Origin: Plasticicumulans lactativorans
GTDB taxonomy: Bacteria > Pseudomonadota > Gammaproteobacteria > Competibacterales > Competibacteraceae
DNA length: 64,000 nucleotides
NCBI RefSeq assembly: GCF_004341245.1
Contig: NZ_SLWY01000005.1
Location: 124,001 to 188,000, forward strand
Reading direction: 5' to 3'
Shown: piece by piece, positions 18,147-27,254 of the stretch
How positions within the stretch are numbered: position 1 is the stretch's first letter
Layout of the letters: each line of letters starts with the position of its first letter
Notes under the pieces: model-generated
Database searches by the model: none
Told to the model about the DNA's origin: nothing
Seen by the model: only the letters and a program-made list of their open reading frames with translations
Translations under genes and position numbers: made by a program

Positions 18147-19814
18147 TCAGGCTTGCGTCCGCAGCCACGCCGCGGCGTTGGTCGGCAGCCAGTCGCCGTC
18201 CAGCGCCTCGCTCGCCAGCAGCAGCGTCGCGCCGGCCGGCAGCGGCAGTGCTTCGGCGGAGACGTTGACGATGCAGACGAAGCCATTGCCGCGGCTGAAC
18301 GCCAGCACCCCGTCCGGCGACGGCAGCCACTGCAGCTCGCCGTCGCCCAGCGCCGGCTCGCTGCGGCGCAACTGCAGCGCGGCGCGGAACAGCTCCAGCG
18401 TCGACCCGGCCACGCCGCGCTGCGCCTCGGCGGTCAGCCCGGCCCAGGACGCGGGCTGCGGCAGCCACGGCGCCTGCGTCGCGCCGTCGGGGCTGAAGCC
18501 GAACGGCGCCTGCTGGCCCGACCACGGCAGCGGCACGCGGCAGCCGTCGCGCCCGCGCTGCTCGCCGCCGGTCTGCACGAAAGTCGGGTCCTGCAGCACC
18601 TCGTCGGGCAGATCCTCGACTTCGGGCAGCCCCAGCTCCTCGCCCTGGTAGACGTAGGCGCCGCCGGGCAGCGCGAACATCAGCAGCGCCGCGGCGCGGG
18701 CCCGCTGCAGGCCGAGCGCGAAGTCGGCGCGCAGCTTCAGCAGGTCCGACAGCCGGTGCGTCGTGTCGGCGACGTCGGGCCGCGCGTAGCGCGACACCTC
18801 GCGCACGACGTCGTGGTTCGACAGCACCCAGGTCGGCGGCGCGCCGACCCCGGCGTGCGACTCGATCGTGCGGTCGATCGTCGCGCGCAGCCAGGCGGCC
18901 TGCCACGGCGAGACGAGGAAGTCGAAGTTGAAGCTGGTGTGCAGCTCGTCGGCGCGCACGTACTTCACCAGGCGCTCCGGCGGGCTGACCCAGGCCTCGG
19001 CGACGAACACCCGCGGCGGGTCGTACGCATCGGCCAGCTCGCGCCAGGCGCGGTAGATCGCGTGCACGCCCGGCCGGTCCCAGTGCGGGTGGTCGGGGTC
19101 CTCGTTCTGCGGCAGCGCGCGCTCGCCGATGTCGGGCAGGCCGTCGGCCTTCACCAGGCCATGCGCGACATCGATGCGGAAGCCGTCGACACCGCGGTCG
19201 AACCAGAAGCGCAGCACGCTCTCGTATTCGGCGCGCACCTCCGGGTGCTCCCAGTCGACGTCGGGCTGCTCGGCCGCGAACAGCCGCAGGTACCACTGGC
19301 CCGGCTTGCCGTCGGCTTCGGTGATGCGCGTCCAGGCCGGCTCGCCGCCGAACACGCTGATCCAGTCATTCGGCGGCTCATCGCCGTTCGGCCCGCGGCC
19401 GTCGCGGAAGATGTAGCGCGCGCGCTCCGGCGAGCCCGGTCCGGCCTGCAAGGCCTGCTGGAACCAGACATGCTGGTCCGAGGTGTGGTTCGGCACGATG
19501 TCGAGCAGCACCTTCAGGCCCAGCGCATGCGCCTCGCCGATCATCGCCTCGGCTTCGGCGAGCGTGCCGAAGGTCGGCTCGATGTCGCGGAAGTCCGAGA
19601 CGTCGTAGCCGGCGTCCTTCATCGGCGACGGGTACCAGGGGTTGATCCAGATCGCGTCGACCCCGAGCTCGGCGAGGTATTGCAGGCGCTGGCGCAGGCC
19701 GGCGATGTCGCCGATGCCGTCGCCGTTGCCGTCGGCAAAGCTGCGCGGGTAGACCTGATAGACGACGGCGCTGCGCCACCAGTCGGCGGCTGATTGGGGG
19801 TTTGCGGATGCCAT
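18147..19814 (-). CDS. GH13 alpha-amylase family enzyme (alpha-glucosidase type)
   Basis: A 555-residue glycoside hydrolase family 13 protein. It opens with WWRSAVVYQVYPRSFADGNGDGIGD, typical of alpha-glucosidases and oligo-1,6-glucosidases, then the (beta/alpha)8 barrel with DIVPNHTSDQH, the nucleophile Asp in GFRIDVAHG, the acid/base Glu in VFVAEAW and the transition-state Asp in LSNHDVV. There is no signal peptide, so it should act in the cytoplasm on imported malto- or isomalto-oligosaccharides. AAGGAAA sits just upstream of ATG 19814. It is the last gene of a three-gene set with the MFS transporter and the second GH13 enzyme. Confidence 0.9.
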   Translation of the reverse strand: MASANPQSAADWWRSAVVYQVYPRSFADGNGDGIGDIAGLRQRLQYLAELGVDAIWINPWYPSPMKDAGYDVSDFRDIEPTFGTLAEAEAMIGEAHALGLKVLLDIVPNHTSDQHVWFQQALQAGPGSPERARYIFRDGRGPNGDEPPNDWISVFGGEPAWTRITEADGKPGQWYLRLFAAEQPDVDWEHPEVRAEYESVLRFWFDRGVDGFRIDVAHGLVKADGLPDIGERALPQNEDPDHPHWDRPGVHAIYRAWRELADAYDPPRVFVAEAWVSPPERLVKYVRADELHTSFNFDFLVSPWQAAWLRATIDRTIESHAGVGAPPTWVLSNHDVVREVSRYARPDVADTTHRLSDLLKLRADFALGLQRARAAALLMFALPGGAYVYQGEELGLPEVEDLPDEVLQDPTFVQTGGEQRGRDGCRVPLPWSGQQAPFGFSPDGATQAPWLPQPASWAGLTAEAQRGVAGSTLELFRAALQLRRSEPALGDGELQWLPSPDGVLAFSRGNGFVCIVNVSAEALPLPAGATLLLASEALDGDWLPTNAAAWLRTQA

Positions 19815-19962
19815 GAATGTTTCCTTGAGGGATGTGCGGGTTGATGGGTCGGAGGCGGCGGCGCCGCCCGCGATCGCGGGCGGCGCCGAGGTTTGTTGAA
19901 TGGCAAGTGCCGGATGACGCGAGGCGGACGCCGCTCCGGCCACCCTGCCCCGCGGCCGGCCG

Positions 19963-21162
19963 TCAGTTCGGCGCCGCGCGCCGCGCGCCGAGCGCCAGCA
20001 GCACCGCCGCGACCACCACGACCGCCATCGCCGCGGTCAGAGACGCCACCTGCGCGATGCTGCCGATCAGCGGCGGGCCGATCATGAAGCCCGCGTAGCC
20101 GATCGACGAGACCGACGCGATCGCCGCGGCGCGGCTGGTTCCCGGCACCTTGGTCGCGGCGTTGTAGAGGATCGGCACGACCGGCGCGAGCCCGGCGCCG
20201 ACCAGCGCGTAGCCGACCAGCGAAACGCCCGGGTGCCCCGACAGCAGCACGACCGCCATCGCCAGCGCCGACAGCAGCGCGCCGCCGGACAGCAGCCAGC
20301 GCTCCGGGTAGCGCGCGCGCAGCGCGTCGGCGCCGAAGCGCGCCAGCGCCATCGCCGCCGAGAACGTCGCGTAGCCGAGCGCGGCCTGGGCCTGCGGCAT
20401 CCCGACTTCCTGCTTCAGGTAGAGCACGCACCAGTCGTACATCACGCCCTCGGCGGTCATGCCGGCGAAGATCAGCAGCCCGATCAGCAGCAACAGCCCG
20501 CGCGGCCAGGCGAAATGCGCCTTCGGCTCGTCGTCGTGCGGGTGGGCGTCGAGCATGCCGCGCGACGCCGCCACGGCGAGCGCCGCGACGAACAGGCCGA
20601 TGCCGGCCAGCTGCGCCAGCGGCGCGACGCCGGCGCGCAGCAGCGCCGCGACGAGCGCCGCGCCGGCCATCCCGCCGACGCTGAACATGCCGTGCAGGTT
20701 GCTCATCACCGCGCGCCCGCTCAGGCTTTCAAGCGCGGTGCCCTCGGCGTTGATCGCGACGTCGAACAGGCTCATCGCCGCGCCGAACACGACCATCGCC
20801 GGCAGCAGCAGCGCCAGCCCGGGCCAGGTCAGCGCCAGCGCCAGCATCGAGCCCATCACCAGCGCCGCGAGCGGCGCGGCCCGGCGCACGCCGATCCGGC
20901 CGATCAGGCGGCCGGCGAAGAACAGCGACAGCAGCGCGCCGCAGGCCGCGGCGAGCAGCACGGTCGACAGCATCGCCGGGTCGAGCTGGTACTTCGCCTG
21001 GACCGACGGGATGTGCGCGCCCCAGGCGCCGGCCAGCACGCCGAGCGACGCGAACAGCCCGCGGGTCGCCCAGCGCGCCCGCCTCAGCGCACGCGCGCCG
21101 GGCGCGGGGTCGTCGGTGGTGCAGCCGGGCAGCGGTACCGCAATCGGATCGGGATTCGTCAT
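19963..21162 (-). CDS. MFS transporter
   Basis: A 399-residue major facilitator superfamily protein with about twelve hydrophobic segments and a central hydrophilic loop near residues 205-215 (DAHPHDDEPKAH). Stretches such as FASLGVLAGAWGAHIPSVQ and FGAAMSLFDVAINAEG resemble the YbjJ/fucose-permease-like branch. Its position between two cytoplasmic alpha-glucosidase genes on the same strand suggests uptake of a di- or oligosaccharide, but sequence alone does not fix the substrate, and efflux is possible. ATG 21162 gives a plausible N-terminal tail before the first helix. Confidence 0.85.
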   Translation of the reverse strand: MTNPDPIAVPLPGCTTDDPAPGARALRRARWATRGLFASLGVLAGAWGAHIPSVQAKYQLDPAMLSTVLLAAACGALLSLFFAGRLIGRIGVRRAAPLAALVMGSMLALALTWPGLALLLPAMVVFGAAMSLFDVAINAEGTALESLSGRAVMSNLHGMFSVGGMAGAALVAALLRAGVAPLAQLAGIGLFVAALAVAASRGMLDAHPHDDEPKAHFAWPRGLLLLIGLLIFAGMTAEGVMYDWCVLYLKQEVGMPQAQAALGYATFSAAMALARFGADALRARYPERWLLSGGALLSALAMAVVLLSGHPGVSLVGYALVGAGLAPVVPILYNAATKVPGTSRAAAIASVSSIGYAGFMIGPPLIGSIAQVASLTAAMAVVVVAAVLLALGARRAAPN

Positions 21163-21263
21163 GTCGTCCTCACATCAGTTCTTCACGGTGCCAGCAGCAC
21201 CCTCGGCGCGTACCTCTCCCCAGCGGCCACCGCGGATCCGGCTGCGCCGGTCCGCTGGTGGCG

Positions 21264-21292
21264 CCCCCTTGAGGGGGAGCGCCGAAGGCGCT
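21264..21292. repeat. Paired hairpins in the MFS/GH13 gap
   Basis: Two perfect adjacent inverted repeats lie here: CCCCC-TTGA-GGGGG (21264-21277) and AGCGCC-GAA-GGCGCT (21278-21292). There is no T-run after either, so they are not obvious intrinsic terminators. They could be a REP-like element or slow transcription between the second GH13 gene and the MFS gene. Confidence 0.5.
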
Positions 21293-21303
21293 ACGGGGGT
21301 AGG

Positions 21304-22971
21304 TCAGGTCAGGCGCGCGAACACCACGCCCCAGGGGGCGAAGTGCAGGCCGGCGGCATCGGCGCTGGCGCCGCTCACGCCGCTGCCGTCGAGCGGGGTC
21401 GGCGTGCCGGTGCCGGCCGGCAGCACGTAGCTCGCCGGCGTGCCACTGAAGTTGAACGCACACAGCACGCGTTCGCCGGCGTGCTCGCGCACGTAGGCGA
21501 GCACCTGGTCGTGCACCGGCAACAGGTGCATGTCGCCGTGGATCAGCGCGGGCTGGCCGCGCCGCCAGGCGAGCAGCTGGCGGTAGAAGTGCAGCAGCGA
21601 CGTACCGTCGGCCTCCTGGCGATCGACCGCCAGCGCGCGGTGGCTCTCGGCGGCCGGCAGCCAGGGCCTGGCGCTGCCGAAGCCGAGCCGCGGATCGGTG
21701 CTGTCCCACGGCATCGGCGTGCGGCAGCCGTCGCGGCCCTTGAACTCGGGCCACATCGCGATGCCGTACGGGTCCTGCAGGTCCTCGAACGCGATCTCGG
21801 CCTCGGGCAGGCCCAGCTCGTCGCCCTGATAGATGCACGAGCTGCCGCGCAGGCTCAGCTGCAGCGCCGCGGCGGCGCGCAGCAGCGCAGCCGGCGGGTG
21901 GGCGCCGCCCCAGCGCGTGGCGACGCGCGCGATGTCGTGGTTGGTGATCGCCCAGCACGGCCAGCCGCTGCCGACGACCTCGTTGAAGCGCGTGAGGACG
22001 CGGTGCAGGAACGGCGCATCGTGCGCCTCGCCGAGCAGGTCGAAGCAGTACGCCATGTGCAGCTTGTCGCCGTCGCGGGTGTACTCGGCGACGCGTGCGA
22101 GGCCGTCGTCGTCGCCGATCTCGCCGACCATCGTCGTGTTCGGATACGCGTCGACCAGCGCGCGCAGGCGCTGCAGGAAGGCCAGGTTCTCCGGCTGGCT
22201 CTTGTCGAACTGGTGCCACTGCCAGCCGTAGGGGTTGGTCGCGGGCACCGCCCCGTCGCTGCCGTCGGGCTCACCGCGCCCCGGGTTGCTGCGCAGTCGC
22301 TGGTCATGGAAGTACATGTTGACGACGTCGAGCCGGTAGCCGTCGACGCCGATGTCGAGCCAGAACTTCACCGACGCGAGCACGGCTTCCTGGACGTCCG
22401 GATTGTGGAAGTTCAGGTCCGGCTGGCTGGTCAGGAAGTTGTGCAGGTAGTACTGGCGCCGCCGCGTGTCCCATTGCCAGCTGCTGCCGCCGAAGACCGA
22501 CAGCCAGTTGTTCGGCGGGTTGCCGTCATGCAGCGGGTCGGCCCAGACGTACCAGTCGGCCTTCGGGTTGGCGCGGCTCGCGCGGCTCTCGACGAACCAC
22601 GGATGCTGGTCGGAGGTGTGGGAATACACCTGGTCGATCATCACCTTCAGGCCCAGTGCGTGTGCCCGCGCGACGAGCGTACGGAAGTCGTCGAGCGTGC
22701 CGAACATCGGATCGACGTCGCAGTAATCGCTGATGTCGTAGCCGAAGTCCTTCATCGGGCTCCTGAAGAACGGCGACAGCCAGATCGCGTCGGCGCCCAG
22801 GTGAGCGATGTGCTCCAGCCGTTGCGTGATGCCCGGCAGGTCGCCGATGCCGTCGCCGTTGCTGTCCTGGTAGCTGCGCGGGTAGATCTGGTAGATCACG
22901 CCGCCGCGCCACCAGCCGTCGTTCGGGGCGGTGGTTTTCGCGGGGTGTGAGTCGACGTGTTTCAGTGCCAT
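21304..22971 (-). CDS. GH13 alpha-glucosidase / oligo-1,6-glucosidase
   Basis: A 555-residue GH13 enzyme, paralogous to the one at 18147-19814. Landmarks are WWRGGVIYQIYPRSYQDSNGDGIGD, DQVYSHTSDQHPWF, the nucleophile Asp in GYRLDVVNMYFHD, acid/base Glu in TMVGEIGDD and Asp in ITNHDIAR. The NMYFHD context after the nucleophile is typical of proteobacterial alpha-glucosidases that hydrolyse maltose-type alpha-1,4 links. No signal peptide is present. It is probably the first gene of the unit, divergent from the araC-type regulator with a 557-bp gap. An 84-bp copy of its 3' end is found at 18008-18091. Confidence 0.9.
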   Translation of the reverse strand: MALKHVDSHPAKTTAPNDGWWRGGVIYQIYPRSYQDSNGDGIGDLPGITQRLEHIAHLGADAIWLSPFFRSPMKDFGYDISDYCDVDPMFGTLDDFRTLVARAHALGLKVMIDQVYSHTSDQHPWFVESRASRANPKADWYVWADPLHDGNPPNNWLSVFGGSSWQWDTRRRQYYLHNFLTSQPDLNFHNPDVQEAVLASVKFWLDIGVDGYRLDVVNMYFHDQRLRSNPGRGEPDGSDGAVPATNPYGWQWHQFDKSQPENLAFLQRLRALVDAYPNTTMVGEIGDDDGLARVAEYTRDGDKLHMAYCFDLLGEAHDAPFLHRVLTRFNEVVGSGWPCWAITNHDIARVATRWGGAHPPAALLRAAAALQLSLRGSSCIYQGDELGLPEAEIAFEDLQDPYGIAMWPEFKGRDGCRTPMPWDSTDPRLGFGSARPWLPAAESHRALAVDRQEADGTSLLHFYRQLLAWRRGQPALIHGDMHLLPVHDQVLAYVREHAGERVLCAFNFSGTPASYVLPAGTGTPTPLDGSGVSGASADAAGLHFAPWGVVFARLT

Positions 22972-23528
22972 GGGATTCCGGATCCTGGGTGGGTTGCCTG
23001 AGTTTCTGCGAAACGGGAATTACGCCTCGGTATTCGCCGTACGGGAACGCTGCCCATGCGGTGGCTTCGTCTATCGGCACCTTCCCGGAGGTGTAATGCC
23101 GGCCGGCTGGAATCACCATCGGCCGTGATGGAATGGCAACGGGAAATGCTAATGGGAAGCCGCGAAGACCTGTGTCGATACCGTTCGCAGTGCCGCAAGA
23201 TTAGGGGACGAACCCTTTTCGCCTCAAGCCGAATCACTGTCAGAAAACTCGAAGAATCATAAAAAACCTGGATCGATGTCGTACCGCGGCGGACGCCGTC
23301 GTCACTGGCGTTTCGCGGCTGGCCGCACGCCGCTGCCAGCGGAGCGGCGGCGAGGTGCCCGCGGATGCATCAATTAGGCGTGGTGCCCGTCGGGTGCGTG
23401 CACGTGCAGGAAAGTATCAGAATGAGCCCGATCCATATCAGCGACGATTTCGTCACGGCCTATAATTCAAACCCTGTCGGACATCGGCACGGCATGCGGA
23501 TGCCGGTGCGCACGGGAATACCACCGCG
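22972..23528. other. Divergent intergenic region between GH13 and AraC-type genes
   Basis: 557 bp with no recognisable gene. It must hold the promoters for the leftward sugar cluster and the rightward araC-type gene. GC is lower in about 23100-23280. The only convincing box is TATAAT at 23461-23466, about 63 bases before the regulator start. I see no clear operator palindrome. Confidence 0.5.
23461..23466 (+). promoter_or_regulatory. Possible -10 box of the araC-type gene
   Basis: A consensus TATAAT stands 62 bases upstream of ATG 23529. No good TTGACA-like -35 is found at the right distance, so transcription may depend on an activator. It is the only consensus -10 in the gap. Confidence 0.35.
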
Positions 23529-24464
23529 ATGAAAAACCGCCGCCAGAAGTTCACCCCGGAATTCGAGCACGACCTGGTTCGAGACCCCCGGCTTGGTTAT
23601 GAGCCGCGGGACGCCTCCCGGTTCGTGCACTGCGTCGAGCATGGCAGTCCCACGCCACTGGAGCGGTGGCACTGCCACGATGAATATGAGTTGCAACTGA
23701 TCGTCGCAGGGCAGGGCCGTGCCTTCGTGGGCGATTACGTCGGCCATTTCGAGCCCGGCCATCTGGTGCTCACGGGGCCACGATTGCCACACAACTGGAT
23801 TTCGACCGATCTCCCGCCGAACGGCCTGGGCGTGCGCAGCCTGGTGATCCAGTTCCGGGAGGAACCCCTGCGGGAGGGGATGCGTGCGATCAGGGAACTG
23901 GAGGAGGTCGGGCCGTTGCTGGAGCGGGCGCGTCACGGCGTCGAGTTCTTCGGCTTGAGCGACAGCGTTCGCGACCGCTTCCATCGCATCAAGCGCAGCC
24001 ATGGCCTGGAACGCTTTGCCGAGTTCATCGGGCTGCTATGCCAACTGCGACGCTGTGAAGACTATCGCCTGCTGTCGTCGGAGCCCGTGATCGGCACCGG
24101 CGCCGGGCATGCGCCGGCGACGATCAGCAGGGTCATCGAGTACGTCAACGAGCACTACCCCGAACCGATGCCGGTCGCCCAGGTGGCGGCACGCATCAAC
24201 ATGAGCGAGAGCCGTTTCTCGCGCTGGTTCAGCAAGCTGACCGACAGCACGTTCACCGCCTTCGTGAACCGGGTCCGGATCCACAAGGCGTGCGAGTTGC
24301 TGATGCACAGCGAGAGCCAGATTTCGAGCATCTGCTATGCCGTCGGCTTCAACAACGTCGCCAATTTCAACCGGCGCTTTCGCGACGTGAAGGGCATTAC
24401 CCCGCGGGAGTTTCGCCGCCAGAGCCTGGAGCGCCTGGGGGCGGCACCGTCCCCGATGGGGTGA
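23529..24464 (+). CDS. AraC-family transcriptional regulator
   Basis: A 311-residue regulator with an N-terminal cupin-type sensor domain (ERWHCHDEYELQLIVAGQG, GDYVGHFEPGHLVLTGPRLPHNW) and a C-terminal AraC double helix-turn-helix at about residues 200-300 (VAARINMSESRFSRWFSK and ISSICYAVGFNNVANFNRRF). This arrangement is typical of sugar- and polyol-responsive activators. It lies directly upstream of a ribitol-dehydrogenase-like gene on the same strand and divergent from the glucosidase cluster; either could be its target, the dehydrogenase being the simpler guess. Confidence 0.9.
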   Translation: MKNRRQKFTPEFEHDLVRDPRLGYEPRDASRFVHCVEHGSPTPLERWHCHDEYELQLIVAGQGRAFVGDYVGHFEPGHLVLTGPRLPHNWISTDLPPNGLGVRSLVIQFREEPLREGMRAIRELEEVGPLLERARHGVEFFGLSDSVRDRFHRIKRSHGLERFAEFIGLLCQLRRCEDYRLLSSEPVIGTGAGHAPATISRVIEYVNEHYPEPMPVAQVAARINMSESRFSRWFSKLTDSTFTAFVNRVRIHKACELLMHSESQISSICYAVGFNNVANFNRRFRDVKGITPREFRRQSLERLGAAPSPMG

Positions 24465-24612
24465 CCGGCGCTCCGTTTCGGTGACCGCGTTCGCGATCGT
24501 CGATGCCGCGAGCGCAAAGCGATTCGACCCGTGGCGTGGTGCCACAAGGCGGGGGTAAGGGCTGCCCGCGCGCATGCCGATTCAAGGCGTCCAACGAGAG
24601 AAGAGCGAGATC

Positions 24613-25341
24613 ATGACAAGAGAACTGGAAGGCAAGGTGGCTGTCGTCACCGGGGCTGCATCGGGCATCGGACTGGCCAGCACCGAGGCCATGCTGGCCG
24701 CCGGCGCACGCGTGGTGATGGTCGACCGCGACGCGGCCGCGCTGGGCACTCTTCAGCGCCGCTACGGCGACGCGGTGATTCCGCTGGTCATCAACCTGCT
24801 CGATGCGCAGGACTGCGCGACGCTGCTGCCGAGCGTGCTGGAAAAGGCGGGCCGACTCGACATCCTGCACGCCAATGCCGGTTCGTACGTGGGCGGTGAC
24901 CTGGTCGACAACGACAACGCCGCGATCGACCGGATGCTGAACCTGAACGTCAACGTCGTCATGAAGAACGTGCACGACGTGCTGCCCCACATGATCGAAC
25001 GCCGGACGGGCGACATCATCGTCACCAGTTCCCTGGCGGCGCATTTCCCGACGCCGTGGGAGCCGGTCTATGCGTCGTCGAAATGGGCGATCAACTGCTT
25101 CGTCCAGACGGTGCGGCGCCAGGTGTTCAGGCATGGCATCCGGGTCGGCTCGATTTCGCCCGGCCCGGTCATCAGCGCGCTGCTCGCCGACTGGCCGGCG
25201 GAAAAGCTGCAGGAGGCCAGGGAATCGGGGAGCCTGCTGGAGGCCAGCGACGTGGCCGAGGTGGTGATGTTCATGCTGACGCGGCCTCGTGGCATGACCA
25301 TTCGCGACGTGGTCATGATGCCCACGCAGTTCGATCTGTAG
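24613..25341 (+). CDS. SDR oxidoreductase, ribitol 2-dehydrogenase-like
   Basis: A 242-residue short-chain dehydrogenase. It has the TGAASGIG cofactor loop at residues 14-21, LDILHANAGSYVGG with the NAG motif, a catalytic Ser-Tyr-Lys set (TSSLAAHF, YASSKWA) and an SPGPVISALL tail. The LHANAG, WEPVY.SKWA and RDVVMMP blocks are closest in memory to ribitol 2-dehydrogenase of Klebsiella, which oxidises ribitol to D-ribulose with NAD. No kinase or transporter gene for ribitol is adjacent, so the polyol substrate is an inference. ATG 24613 follows a GAGAGAAGAG stretch and is well placed for the Rossmann fold. Confidence 0.88.
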   Translation: MTRELEGKVAVVTGAASGIGLASTEAMLAAGARVVMVDRDAAALGTLQRRYGDAVIPLVINLLDAQDCATLLPSVLEKAGRLDILHANAGSYVGGDLVDNDNAAIDRMLNLNVNVVMKNVHDVLPHMIERRTGDIIVTSSLAAHFPTPWEPVYASSKWAINCFVQTVRRQVFRHGIRVGSISPGPVISALLADWPAEKLQEARESGSLLEASDVAEVVMFMLTRPRGMTIRDVVMMPTQFDL

Positions 25342-25375
25342 CCGCACCCCGCCTGCCCTCTCGCTCCCCGAACCG

Positions 25376-26983
25376 GTGACGTCCCCGATGCGCTTCCCGC
25401 AGCCCGTCCACTTGAGCCACGACGCACACCTCGACGCCGCGGGCACGCCCGGCCCGCGGCGGCGCGAGGCGTGGTCTCCCGCCGCATTGATCGGGGCGCT
25501 GTGCACGCTGCACGTCGTGCTGTGGACGCTGCTCCCCGCCGTGCTCTACCCCGCGCTGCCGCGGGATGCCCTCGAAGGGGTCGCCTGGGGGCGGATGTGG
25601 CAACTGGGCTACGACAAGCACCCCTTCCTGGCCCCGTGGCTGAGCGCGGCCTTCACCGGCGCCTTCGGCGTCGTCGGCTGGCCGATCTACCTCGCCGCGC
25701 AGCTCTGCGTGGCGCTGGCGCTGTGGGCGGTGTGGCGGCTCGCGCGCGACCTGCTCGACGCCCGCCGGGCGCTGGTGGCGGTGCTGCTGCTGGAGGGGAT
25801 CGGCTACTACAACTTCAGCTCGTTCAGCCTGTCGTCCTTCGTGTTCAACCCCAACGTGGCGATGCTGCCGACCTGGGCGCTGCTGAGCCTGACCTTCTAC
25901 CGCGCGCTGCTCAGGCCCGACCTGCCGCGCTGGTGCCACGCCGGCCTGTGGGCGGGGCTCGCGCTGCTCGCCAAGTACGAGAGCGCGATCCTGCTCCTCG
26001 TGCTGGCCGGCGTGCTGCTCGCCACCCGCGCAGGCCGGCGCAGCCTCGCCACCCCGGCGTTCTACGCCGGCGTGCTGGTCGCCGTCGGGGTGTTGTCCCC
26101 CAACCTGGCCTGGCTGGTCCGGCACGACTTCATCACCGTGGACTACGCGCTCGGGCGCCTCGACGCAGCGGCGCTCGCCGCCGAGCCGCAGCCGCATGTG
26201 CACCACGCCCTGTACCAGCCCCTGCTGTTCCTGAAGAACCAGCTCGGCTATCTGCTGCCCGCGCTGGGCCTGTTCCTGCTGCTGCCGCGCCGGCACGGGC
26301 GCTTCGACGCGCGCAGGCTCGGCCACGTGTACGTGCTCGCGCTCGCCGCCGGGCCGACGCTGCTCACGCTGCTGTTCGCGCTCGGCACCGGCGGCCACCT
26401 GGTGACGAGCTGGGGCTTCCCGTTCCATTCGCTGCTCGGCGTCGCGCTGGTGCTGTTCTTCGTCCCCGAGCTCAGCGAGCGCCAGTTGCGCCGCTTTGCC
26501 GCTGCCGTGGCCGGCTGGTGCCTCGTCGTGGCCCTCGTCTGCGCGTCGAAGTACCACGAGCACCCGTGGACGCAGGCGACGTTCCCGTACCGGCCACTGG
26601 CGGAGCGGCTCACGCAGGACTGGCGGCACGCCTATGGCCGCCCGCTGCGCGTCGTTGCCGGTGACCGCTGGAGCGTCGCCGGCGTGGTGGACTACGCCCG
26701 TGACAAGCCGGTGCCGTATTTCGGCTGGGACCCGAAGGCCAATCCCTGGCTCGACGAGAGCGCCATGTGCCGGACCGGCGCCGTGTTCCTGCACGAACGG
26801 CATGACGACGCCGACGACGAGGCACTGCTCCAGGGGCTGCGGGCACGCTTTCCCGCCCTCACCGACGAGCGCGTGATCAGCGTGCCCCGCAACGGGGACG
26901 CCGCCGAGGCGCCGGCCGTGTTCTGGGTTGCCCACCTGCCGCCCGCCGGGGCCGGGGGCGCCTGCGCCCCCCGCCTACCCTGA
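25376..26983 (+). CDS. Polytopic glycosyltransferase, GT39/ArnT-like
   Basis: A 535-residue integral membrane protein with roughly ten to twelve hydrophobic helices and an early periplasmic loop with acidic and aromatic residues (YPALPRDALEGVAWGRMWQLGYDKHPFLAPWL). That DxxE/YDKHP layout is seen in GT39 and ArnT-like transferases, which move a sugar from an undecaprenyl- or polyprenyl-phosphate donor onto lipid or protein. KYESAILL and the hydrophilic C-terminal third are also typical. Acceptor and donor are unknown. Start is GTG 25376 or, 12 bases later, ATG 25388. Its 3' end overlaps a convergent 29-codon remnant. Confidence 0.8.
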   Translation: MTSPMRFPQPVHLSHDAHLDAAGTPGPRRREAWSPAALIGALCTLHVVLWTLLPAVLYPALPRDALEGVAWGRMWQLGYDKHPFLAPWLSAAFTGAFGVVGWPIYLAAQLCVALALWAVWRLARDLLDARRALVAVLLLEGIGYYNFSSFSLSSFVFNPNVAMLPTWALLSLTFYRALLRPDLPRWCHAGLWAGLALLAKYESAILLLVLAGVLLATRAGRRSLATPAFYAGVLVAVGVLSPNLAWLVRHDFITVDYALGRLDAAALAAEPQPHVHHALYQPLLFLKNQLGYLLPALGLFLLLPRRHGRFDARRLGHVYVLALAAGPTLLTLLFALGTGGHLVTSWGFPFHSLLGVALVLFFVPELSERQLRRFAAAVAGWCLVVALVCASKYHEHPWTQATFPYRPLAERLTQDWRHAYGRPLRVVAGDRWSVAGVVDYARDKPVPYFGWDPKANPWLDESAMCRTGAVFLHERHDDADDEALLQGLRARFPALTDERVISVPRNGDAAEAPAVFWVAHLPPAGAGGACAPRLP

Positions 26984-27064
26984 GCGGCCGTCGCCGCCGC
27001 GTTCGCCGTCCTCGGTGGCCAGAAAGCCGTCGAGGCTCGCCGCCGTGTAGTACTGCGTGCGCAT
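26975..27064 (-). pseudogene. Fragment of a RibD-type dihydrofolate reductase family gene
   Basis: The 29 codons read MRTQYYTAASLDGFLATEDG and then run into a stop. This is the usual N-terminus of RibD C-terminal-like reductases, proteins of about 180-200 residues, so only the first tenth survives. It overlaps the end of the GT39 gene and borders the 21-bp repeat region. Confidence 0.6.
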
Positions 27065-27254
27065 CGTTCGATCATCCCGATGGGGTGGGGGCCCCATGAT
27101 GCCGGTTCGGGCCGGCGCCCGCCCGGCCGGCGCCGCCGGGCGGTTCGAGGGGGGCATGCGGCGGGGCGATGTTCCGATGCGCCAGCGCGCGCCACCGCTC
27201 GCACCCGGCGCCGCACGTGCCACCCGCCGGGCCTCGCCGACCGGGAACGACGTC

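Noticed and set aside
20233-22950. 905-codon plus-strand frame opposite the MFS and GH13 genes
   Set aside because: The translation is repetitive Arg/Gln/Ala text antisense to two conserved proteins.
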